This document shows positions 4,787-10,521 of a DNA stretch of 10,521 nt, piece after piece. Made by a program: the position numbers and the translations under genes. How positions within the stretch are numbered: the stretch's first letter is position 1; every line of letters starts with the position of its first letter. Under the pieces are notes generated by a model, which saw nothing but the letters and a program-made list of their open reading frames with translations, made no database searches and had not been told where the DNA came from. Location of the stretch: assembly GCA_014238345.1 (NCBI GenBank), contig JABABF010000264.1, positions 1 to 10,521 on the forward strand, in the 5' to 3' direction. The DNA comes from Gammaproteobacteria bacterium (lineage in GTDB: Bacteria; Pseudomonadota; Gammaproteobacteria; JABABF01).

Positions 4787-6058
4787 CTAAGTTGACACTA
4801 CGCCTTGGAGCGATGCCCCCGCTTTTTCAAGGTCGGCTCCGCTGGGGCTTTGATAGGCACTGAGCCCAAACTCTGGCAACACCGAGAGCAAGTGATCGAA
4901 GATGTCACTCTGGATGTCTTCGTAGACAGTCCACGCGGTGTCATTGGTGAAAACATAAATCTCGATGGGCAGGCCATTGGCAGTGGGCGAGAGCTGCCGC
5001 ACCAACAAGGTCATCTCTTGGTGAATTTGGGGATGATTACGCAGATAGGCGAGACAATAGGCTCGAAAAGTGCCGACATTGGTCAGCCGACGACCATTGA
5101 TCAGCTCCTTGAGATCATCGCCCACAGAATCGTTGTGCGCCTGAATATCGCTGAGCTTGCCGCTGAGGTAAGGGGCGAGTAGGCGCATGCGCTGGAAACG
5201 CCAGAGCAGTTGTTCATCGGCAAAACGAATGGTACGCAGGTCAATCTGAATGGCGCGCTTAATACGGCGCCCCCCAGCCTCACTCATGCCGCGCCAATTC
5301 TTGAAAGAATCAGAGATCAGGGCATAGGTGGGAATGGTAGTGATAGTCAGATCCCAGTTACGCACCTTGACAGTAGTCAGCGAGACATCGATCACATCAC
5401 CATCGGCACCACGGCCGGGCATCTCAAGCCAATCCCCTTCCATGACCATGTTATTGACCGCCAGCTGATAACCCGCCACCAGGCCGAGGATGGCATCCTT
5501 GAATACCAGCAGCAGAATGGCGGTGATGGCACCGAGTCCAGAAATGAACACCAGCGGTGATTTGCCGAGAATCACCGAAAGGATGAAGATCAGGCCGATC
5601 AGATTGATGAACAATTTTGCTGCCTGAATAAAGGTCTTGGCGGGGTAACGCTTGCCGACCGGGTTGCGTTGCCAGATATCGCAGAAGAAGTTGAGTGCCG
5701 CATCGGCGATCAACAGGGCGATGACAATCAGGTAGGTATTGATGGCGACCTGCAACAGGGAGAGCAGCTCAGCGTGCTGCTCAAGCAGTACCGGAGCCAA
5801 AAGATAGATGGCGATCGCCGGGACGAGGTGGGAGAAACGGGTGATGACCGCATTCTGTACCAGCAGGTCGTCCCACTGGGTGGCACTACTGCGGATAAAA
5901 GGATGGATGATATGGACGATAAAGCGCTTGGCCAAGAAGTTGGCGAGCAGTGCCAGCACGACGAGGGCTCCCACCACCACCACCACCGCAATCAGGTTGG
6001 CAACAGTGGGAGTGAGCTGGAGCCAGATGAGCCAGTTGGCTAGGGTTGTGGTGATCAT
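4787..6058 (-). CDS. ybdG: MscS-family small mechanosensitive channel, YbdG-type
   Basis: The product has 423 residues, close to E. coli YbdG (about 415). Apparent membrane segments lie at about residues 18-44, 77-93, 97-125, 145-164 and the pore helix 168-199 (FISGLGAITAILLLVFKDAILGLVAGYQ). The cytoplasmic beta domain follows with GDWLEMPGRGADGDVIDVS, the MscS-like 'EGD.(I/V/L)......G.V..I...(T/S)' pattern. The stretch MSEAGGRRIKRAIQID (258-273) is distinctive of the YbdG branch. Such channels open under membrane tension and release solutes during osmotic downshock; YbdG gives only small conductance in E. coli. No ribosome binding site is visible before the ATG. A (GTG)n run codes for five consecutive valines (25-29) in the first membrane segment. 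It stands alone between a convergent isomerase-like gene and the glutathione transferase genes. Confidence 0.9.
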   Translation of the reverse strand: MITTTLANWLIWLQLTPTVANLIAVVVVVGALVVLALLANFLAKRFIVHIIHPFIRSSATQWDDLLVQNAVITRFSHLVPAIAIYLLAPVLLEQHAELLSLLQVAINTYLIVIALLIADAALNFFCDIWQRNPVGKRYPAKTFIQAAKLFINLIGLIFILSVILGKSPLVFISGLGAITAILLLVFKDAILGLVAGYQLAVNNMVMEGDWLEMPGRGADGDVIDVSLTTVKVRNWDLTITTIPTYALISDSFKNWRGMSEAGGRRIKRAIQIDLRTIRFADEQLLWRFQRMRLLAPYLSGKLSDIQAHNDSVGDDLKELINGRRLTNVGTFRAYCLAYLRNHPQIHQEMTLLVRQLSPTANGLPIEIYVFTNDTAWTVYEDIQSDIFDHLLSVLPEFGLSAYQSPSGADLEKAGASLQGVVST

Positions 6059-6213
6059 AAGAGTGGGTGTAAGAGTAGGAGCATTTGAGTCTAATGAAAG
6101 TCTGATTTATTGACCGCAGCCTACGATAGCGCCATGGCCTCATCCCCAGCCACAGGCTATTGGGTGGCGCTGCATCTCTGGGTCAAGCGGATGCCCCCAT
6201 TCCCGCTCCCCCT

Positions 6214-6954
6214 CTACCTGACATGCCGGTAAACCGAAGAATCCTGCCCGAACATCACTTTCTTCTGCTCCTCGCTGAAAGTGGCGGTCTGGCCGTCGGC
6301 GGGCCACATCTGCTTGCCGACATCCATACCCGCCCGCACACCGGGGCGGGCGTTGACCAGTTCGTACCAGCGCACCACATGCACAAAAGGGCTCAGATCG
6401 CCATCGACACCCGGATGTGCAATCAGCCAAGGGATGACCGCCATATCGGCGATGCTGTAGTCGTCGCCAGCCAAGTACTGCGTCTGAGCCAACTGGTAAT
6501 CCAAGACCCCGAGCAGACGGTCGTATTCCTTGCGGTAGCGTGTCCTCGCATACTCCAGCGCCTCGCCCTCAGGACAGTCCAGCATCGGGGCGTAGAACAG
6601 AAAGTGGTTCAACTGACCGAGCATCGGCCCCTGATTCGCCATCTGCCAGAACAACCACTGCATAGTGCGTTGGCGGGAGGTCGCATCAGTCGTGGGCAAG
6701 AAGCGATCAAACTTCTCAGCCAAATAGAACAAGATCGCACCGGACTCAAACACACTCAGCGCCTCTGCGTTGGGACCATCGTGATCAACCAAGGCCGGGA
6801 TGCGGCCATTGGGGTTGATTGCTAAAAAATCGGCTGAGAACTGCTGACCACCCGCAAGGTCAACCCACGACAACTTATAGGATGCATCTAGCTCTGCCAA
6901 CAGCACGGTCACCTTGCGGGCATTCGGTGTCGGCCCGAAGAATAGCTCGAGCAT
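6214..6954 (-). CDS. Glutathione S-transferase, Nu class (YfcG-like), copy 1
   Basis: From the chosen ATG the product has 246 residues. The N-terminal thioredoxin-fold domain (1-87) begins MLELFFGPTPNARKV; Thr9 and Asn11 correspond to the glutathione-contacting residues of E. coli YfcG. INPNGRIPALVD (46-57) gives the cis-proline and FES (69-71) the gamma-glutamyl binding motif. The helical C-terminal domain contains QWLFWQMANQGPMLGQ and YLAGDDYSIADMAVIPW. The tail FGQDSSVY is shared with copy 2. Nu-class enzymes bind glutathione or its disulfide and often reduce disulfides. The frame stays open to an ATG at 7041, which would add 29 residues absent from the family. The start at 6954 lacks a clear ribosome binding site but has the same ACGGCG-ATG context as copy 2. 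The extended start cannot be excluded because a TATAAT lies just upstream of it. Confidence 0.9.
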   Translation of the reverse strand: MLELFFGPTPNARKVTVLLAELDASYKLSWVDLAGGQQFSADFLAINPNGRIPALVDHDGPNAEALSVFESGAILFYLAEKFDRFLPTTDATSRQRTMQWLFWQMANQGPMLGQLNHFLFYAPMLDCPEGEALEYARTRYRKEYDRLLGVLDYQLAQTQYLAGDDYSIADMAVIPWLIAHPGVDGDLSPFVHVVRWYELVNARPGVRAGMDVGKQMWPADGQTATFSEEQKKVMFGQDSSVYRHVR

Positions 6955-7066
6955 CGCCGTCGCATCGTCGTTATTCGCTAGCATCTCGCCACTCAGCTTC
7001 ACTGGCCTCGCCTGTCCACCCGCTTCTGCCATGATCACCATTCCCAGCTAATGCCCTACCCCCGTC

Positions 7067-7072
7067 ATTATA
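7067..7072 (-). promoter_or_regulatory. Possible -10 element upstream of glutathione transferase copy 1
   Basis: A perfect TATAAT occurs on the minus strand in the gap between the two glutathione transferase genes, but no good -35 hexamer is found 16-18 bases upstream. If active, transcription would start near 7060 and could express copy 1 separately from copy 2, with room for a start at 7041. Confidence 0.25.
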
Positions 7073-7159
7073 GTGATTGGCTAGCGCTTAACCCCAGCCG
7101 CGGCAATGGCTCACCGCACAATAGGCCAACGGGAGTCATCCTGCACTGCGCCACTAAGC

Positions 7160-7903
7160 TCAACGTTTATAGACTGATGAATCCTGCCCAAACAGAGCTC
7201 GCTTTTGCTCCTTAGTGAACTCGCCGGGCAGCGTGCTGATATTACTGAACTCAGCTGTGCCCGCATCAATTCCAGCACGCACACCAGGGCGGGTTTTCAG
7301 TGCTTCATACCAGCGGCTCAGCTGCGTGAATGGAGCCAAATCAATCCCCACAGCACGACGCGTTAGCAACCATGGAAAGGCCGCCATGTCAGCGATGCTG
7401 TAATCATCGCCAGCCAGGTACTCGGCCTCGCCGAGACGACGGTCCATCACTGCCAACAAGCGGTCAGCCTCTTGGGAAAAACGGGTGCGGGCGTAGGCCA
7501 CATCGCCGTCGGCGGTGGCACTGGCTCCAAGCCCCTCGGCGTAGTTCAAGAAATGATTTAGATGACCGAATACCGGCCCTTGGTTCGCCATCTGCCAAAA
7601 CAACCACTGGCAGACACAGTGGTAGCCCGCACTGCCTGACGGCGGTAGGAATCGCCCGGCCTTCTCGGCTAAGTAGAGCAGGATGGCAGCGGACTCAAAT
7701 AGGCTGAGCGGCTCGCCACCCGGGCCATCGGGATCTACCATGGCCGGGATACGGTTATTCGGGCTGATAGCGAGAAAGCCCGCCTTGAATTGCTCGCCGC
7801 TACTAATATCTACTGGCACAAGACGGTAGGGGAGCTGAGCCTCTTCCAGCAGTATCGCCACCTTGCGTCCATTGGGAGTCGGTGCGTAGTGGAGTTCAAT
7901 CAT
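7160..7903 (-). CDS. Glutathione S-transferase, Nu class (YfcG-like), copy 2
   Basis: The product has 247 residues and starts MIELHYAPTPNGRKVAILLEE, close to the start of E. coli YfcG. Thr9 and Asn11 (glutathione contacts), ISPNNRIPAMVD (46-57, cis-proline) and FES (69-71) are present. The C-terminal helical domain contains QWLFWQMANQGPVFGHLNHF and YLAGDDYSIADMAAFPWL. Its first 87 residues align without gaps to copy 1 with 54 identities counted by eye, and both end in FGQDSSVY plus two to four residues, so they are tandem paralogues. The frame is open to 7999, but the chosen ATG is where family members begin and lies 10 bases after the stop of the isomerase gene, implying co-transcription with it. 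The duplicated enzymes may have different substrates. Confidence 0.9.
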   Translation of the reverse strand: MIELHYAPTPNGRKVAILLEEAQLPYRLVPVDISSGEQFKAGFLAISPNNRIPAMVDPDGPGGEPLSLFESAAILLYLAEKAGRFLPPSGSAGYHCVCQWLFWQMANQGPVFGHLNHFLNYAEGLGASATADGDVAYARTRFSQEADRLLAVMDRRLGEAEYLAGDDYSIADMAAFPWLLTRRAVGIDLAPFTQLSRWYEALKTRPGVRAGIDAGTAEFSNISTLPGEFTKEQKRALFGQDSSVYKR

Positions 7904-7913
7904 CGCCGTATAC

Positions 7914-8351
7914 TCAGCCCGGCAGAGTGTGGACATTGGCAGAACCCCAGACTGCCATAAATTGTGCAAACTTCCCCTCTTCGTTGAAAACCACCACATC
8001 CAGTGATTTGGTGATCATTTTGGGCTCGACGATGTCGACATGGGCGACGATAGCAAAGGCGGCCACACAATCGGCAATGCGCACATCACCTTCCAGCTCA
8101 ATGGTGCACATGCCCTTCTGAGCCTCAAAGAACTCGCGTATCTCAGCCTGACCACGCCGCAGTGGGGTGCCCACCGGGTCGGCAAACTCGGCATCCTCGG
8201 CGAACAGCGCCATGATGCCATCGATGTCGTCATCGCTCAGCGCCTTGCAGTAGGCCTGCGCTGCTGCGGCCATGTGCTCTGGCGAGGGAGCCTTATCACC
8301 CATAACTGGCGGGCTGAGTGCAATGGTCTGCTTAACGGGTTGATCGCTCAT
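7914..8351 (-). CDS. NTF2-fold protein, ketosteroid isomerase-like (steroid delta-isomerase family)
   Basis: The product has 145 residues, slightly longer than classical ketosteroid isomerases (about 125-131) because of an N-terminal extension of about 20 residues. By eye the catalytic residues of Pseudomonas putida and Comamonas enzymes align: the active-site Tyr with Tyr34 (AAQAYCKAL), the general-base Asp with Asp58 in FADPVG, and the second Asp with Asp118 in SLDVVVFNEEGK. The C-terminal AVWGSANVH resembles the ends of known isomerases. These enzymes move a double bond in 3-oxo-delta5 steroids without cofactors; relatives in this fold have many other roles, so substrate is inferred weakly. 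A strong ribosome binding site (TTTAGGAGG) lies ten bases before the ATG. The gene precedes glutathione transferase copy 2 by 10 nt and follows the TIM-barrel gene after 79 nt. Confidence 0.85.
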   Translation of the reverse strand: MSDQPVKQTIALSPPVMGDKAPSPEHMAAAAQAYCKALSDDDIDGIMALFAEDAEFADPVGTPLRRGQAEIREFFEAQKGMCTIELEGDVRIADCVAAFAIVAHVDIVEPKMITKSLDVVVFNEEGKFAQFMAVWGSANVHTLPG

Positions 8352-8430
8352 TGTCCGATGTCCTCCTAAAGATTAACTGCGCTCAGATTGCCGTTCAGTT
8401 GCCGCCGCACTGCCAACATCACAGGATCTA

Positions 8431-9291
8431 TCACGGCTGAGCATCGCCAGGGTAGCCCGCCTTGGCCAGCACTTCCCACGTCGCATCGGCGCAGCGCTTG
8501 GCCGCTTCTACAGGCGGTAGCTCACGCATCGCTTCGCTGAGCACCTCGACCGATACCGGTGCCACACAGCCCCCATCGCGCAACAGCTGCAACAGTTCCA
8601 CCAGCGGGATGTCGCCCTCCCCGGGTAACTGGCGCTGTGCCATCGTCTCGTGCAACATCGGCAACTCGCTGCTGGCTGGGGCATCGCTGAGCTGGATGCT
8701 ACCCACCATATTGCCCAAGCCCGCCAATTCTTCCAAGCTGTTGTCGCCGCGCTGGAAATGCCACGAATCAAAGAGTAGCCGCACATTGCTCTGCCTTGAT
8801 GCCTCCAGCCACTGGCGGGACACCGCCACATTGGGACAGCCAGTCCACGGCAGGAACTCTAGATTGACATCTAGGCCACGAGCCCCCCAACGCTGCCCCA
8901 GCTGAGCCAACGCCGCCCCGGCAGTAGCGACCTCGGGCTGCCCCTCTACCGGCAGAGCGCAGGTCAGTGCAGCACCGCCCAGCGTCTCATGCAATTCCAC
9001 GAAGTGCCGCTCCTCAATGCCCGCGACCCACGGGTGATCCGGCGGCGGGCCACCATCGGCTTCGGGCAACCAATCCATCAGCGCTTCCAACTCCGTCAAT
9101 TGCAGCCCACAATCTTCCAACAGACGGCGTGCAGAGCCCGCATCAAAGCCCTCTTTCTGCGCCTGTCGCCAATCAGTAGGACGGAGAATGACACCGTTGA
9201 AACCCGCCGCCCCAGCGGCCTCTACACGCTCCCGATAGCCCTGCCCTGCCAAACAGCTCAGGCACAGGCTCAGAGTGTCAGCGGGCAACAT
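8431..9291 (-). CDS. Sugar phosphate isomerase/epimerase-like TIM-barrel protein (AP endonuclease family 2 fold)
   Basis: The product has 286 residues with the pattern of the xylose-isomerase-like TIM-barrel superfamily. Strand ends carry the expected metal ligands: NLEFLPW (Glu145), LLFDSWHF (Asp175) and PVSVEVLS (Glu249). The segment SIQLSDAP has Gln200 where many members have His. The loop LPGEGDIPL (222-230) corresponds to the common 'GEG.(I/V)P' substrate loop. Members isomerise or epimerise sugars and cyclitols, or act on other hydroxy/keto compounds; a specific reaction cannot be assigned. No signal peptide is present. The start is set by an excellent ribosome binding site, GGGAGGA, seven bases before ATG. 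It lies 36 nt after the hydrolase gene, so they are very likely co-transcribed. Confidence 0.85.
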   Translation of the reverse strand: MLPADTLSLCLSCLAGQGYRERVEAAGAAGFNGVILRPTDWRQAQKEGFDAGSARRLLEDCGLQLTELEALMDWLPEADGGPPPDHPWVAGIEERHFVELHETLGGAALTCALPVEGQPEVATAGAALAQLGQRWGARGLDVNLEFLPWTGCPNVAVSRQWLEASRQSNVRLLFDSWHFQRGDNSLEELAGLGNMVGSIQLSDAPASSELPMLHETMAQRQLPGEGDIPLVELLQLLRDGGCVAPVSVEVLSEAMRELPPVEAAKRCADATWEVLAKAGYPGDAQP

Positions 9292-9327
9292 ATACAGTTC
9301 CTCCCAGGTATGCTGACCGAGCTGCGC

Positions 9328-10521
9328 TCAGCCATCATCGCTCTCACTGTATTTGGCGATTTCGCCGTCCAGCCAACGCACCTGCCAGCGATTGTCCTGC
9401 ACACAGTCGGCGCGCAGCTGCCGCAACGCCGCCAACATGGCTGCACGCACAGCGGGGTGCTCCGGTGCAGCTGCCAGCGCCACCTCTGCCAGATGCGTGG
9501 CGCGCTCGACCTCTCCGGCGGCTAAAGCCTCAGCGGAGCGCGTAGCCAACGCATCGGCTCCGGCCAACTCGCCGAGCTCGGCATAGATATCGCGTGCGGG
9601 TACAGAGTACATCTCGGTGACTGAATCCAAGCGGAACCAGCCTAGGTAACCCTCATAGATGGAGCGCACCAACCACGGCACGGTGGCATAGCTCTGTCCC
9701 ACCGCCAGTGACTCGGGCAACTCAATGGTGCGCATCGCCTCATACATGCCGTGCCCGGCGTTCATCGCCGCCAAGGTCTGCTCGTGCACATGGCTGACCG
9801 CATCGCGCAGACGGCTCAGCTCGACTCGGATCAACTCCCGCCCCTCAATCGGCTTGAAATGGCCCGTCAACAACAGCTCGGGCTCCATGGCCAGCACACG
9901 CTCACAGATCTGCAGGTAGGGCTGCACAAAGCGCATGCGGTCACCGCGCGGTGTGCACAGATTGGGCAGATGTGGAAACAGCGGACCGAAGGCATTGCCG
10001 GTGAACAGCACCCCCCGCTGCGGCAGGTGGATGATGCTGGAATCAAAGGTCTCGCCACCCGGCACCCACTCCACACGCACTTCGAGACCACCCAGCTCAA
10101 TGTGGTATTCGCGGTCAAAGTAGACATCCGGTTCGGCCACGCCCTGCACCTCGCTATGCCCCAGTGCCGCGGCACGTTTCTGCGCGGTGGTCATCGCCTC
10201 AATCATCTCACCATAGAAGCGTAGCGAGCCGTTGACGCGGGCAGAACTGATCATCGCATCGAAGCGCTGGTGCTCGTCGATGTTGCTATTAGCCACCACG
10301 ATCGCCTCTGGGTGAGCCGCCTTGAACAGCCCGCTGCCGCCGACATGGTCGACATGTCCCTGAGTGAACAGAATGTAGCGAAGCGACCCTTGGCTGGCCT
10401 GCTTGTAGCAGTGTTGGTGTACTGGCGCTTCGACCCCGAGACCCGTGTTGATCAGTACATCACCATCCGGCGTGGTGATCAGGTAGCTGTTGCTCGCCCC
10501 CTCGGAAAGATAGATGCCATC
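9328..10521 (-). CDS. Metallo-beta-lactamase-fold hydrolase with alkylsulfatase-like dimerisation domain (partial, N-terminus missing)
   Basis: The frame is open through the right edge; 397 residues are visible, numbered here from the edge. The hydrolase domain has the motif TQGHVDHVGG (residues 53-62), in which Gln54 occupies the place of the first His of HxHxDH. PGGETFDSSIIH with Glu157 resembles the SdsA-type 'PGTEAP' segment, LFTGNAFGP (173-181) replaces its 'AEN' ligand segment, and GHFKPIEG gives His221. The C-terminal part, from about residue 290, contains YEGYLGWF and a helical repeat region resembling the alkylsulfatase dimerisation domain. SdsA1-type enzymes hydrolyse alkyl sulfates with two zinc ions; the altered ligands here suggest a different or single-metal centre. 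No export signal can be judged because the start is outside. It is the first visible gene of the minus-strand metabolic run. Confidence 0.8.
   Translation of the reverse strand, partial: DGIYLSEGASNSYLITTPDGDVLINTGLGVEAPVHQHCYKQASQGSLRYILFTQGHVDHVGGSGLFKAAHPEAIVVANSNIDEHQRFDAMISSARVNGSLRFYGEMIEAMTTAQKRAAALGHSEVQGVAEPDVYFDREYHIELGGLEVRVEWVPGGETFDSSIIHLPQRGVLFTGNAFGPLFPHLPNLCTPRGDRMRFVQPYLQICERVLAMEPELLLTGHFKPIEGRELIRVELSRLRDAVSHVHEQTLAAMNAGHGMYEAMRTIELPESLAVGQSYATVPWLVRSIYEGYLGWFRLDSVTEMYSVPARDIYAELGELAGADALATRSAEALAAGEVERATHLAEVALAAAPEHPAVRAAMLAALRQLRADCVQDNRWQVRWLDGEIAKYSESDDG

Noticed and set aside
5969..5991. Short CAC/GTG trinucleotide repeat as a possible phase-variation tract
   Set aside because: It is a short triplet repeat inside a coding sequence, so slippage would add or remove a valine without changing frame.
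5669..6043. Plus-strand open frame with a His-rich run
   Set aside because: The His run is the complement of the GTG repeat that codes for valines in the channel's first membrane segment; the frame is an antisense shadow.
6128..6171. Inverted repeat AGCGCCA...TGGCGCT after glutathione transferase copy 1
   Set aside because: The arms are only seven bases around a loop of 30 with no T-run, which is too weak to call a terminator.
6160..6825. Long plus-strand open frame of 221 codons
   Set aside because: It is entirely opposite glutathione transferase copy 1 and its flank. The product is His/Arg/Gln-rich with no recognisable domain, as expected for the antisense of a GC-rich gene.
8989..9525. 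Plus-strand open frame of 178 codons
   Set aside because: It is antisense to the TIM-barrel and hydrolase genes, both of which have clear family motifs and ribosome binding or coupling signals. No motif is visible in this frame.

Overview
The window looks like gammaproteobacterial (at least proteobacterial) DNA of moderate-to-high GC. It has an operon of conjugative-element genes on the left and metabolic genes of ordinary chromosomal appearance on the right. Family assignments come from reading translated sequence and recalling family signatures; nothing was searched. The genus cannot be named.

Left part (1-2973, minus strand): six complete genes and one gene cut by the window edge form one tightly coupled operon. 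Five of the complete genes and the cut gene match small periplasmic or membrane proteins of the type IV secretion system carried by genomic-island integrative conjugative elements (the ICEHin1056/PFGI-1/clc group). In transcription order they are an unrecognised Cys-rich anchored protein, a TIGR03759-like protein, a TIGR03765/PFL_4695-like protein, a RAQPRD-family protein, a TIGR03758-like membrane protein, a TIGR03745-like membrane protein and the start of a TIGR03750-like protein. As I recall the usual order of such operons, a lytic transglycosylase and the TraD coupling protein lie among these genes; here the genes abut with 1-8 nt overlaps, so both are absent from this stretch.

Junction (2974-4094): a 447-bp stretch with two dyad symmetries and two overlapping divergent promoter-like sequences upstream of the transfer operon, a doubtful plus-strand ORF, and a small coiled-coil lipoprotein gene (minus) with a good promoter of its own. 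The edge of the mobile element may lie here, but I see no tRNA, integrase or att repeat.

Right part (4095-10521): a plus-strand DsbA-fold/2-hydroxychromene-2-carboxylate isomerase-like gene converges on a minus-strand YbdG-type small mechanosensitive channel gene, with a shared hairpin between them. Beyond that, a run of minus-strand genes reads, in transcription order: an alkylsulfatase-like metallo-beta-lactamase-fold hydrolase (5' end outside the window), a xylose-isomerase-like TIM-barrel protein, a ketosteroid-isomerase-like NTF2-fold protein with the catalytic triad visible, and two tandem YfcG-like (Nu class) glutathione transferases. I infer that this is a glutathione-dependent catabolic or detoxification gene set; its substrate is unknown.
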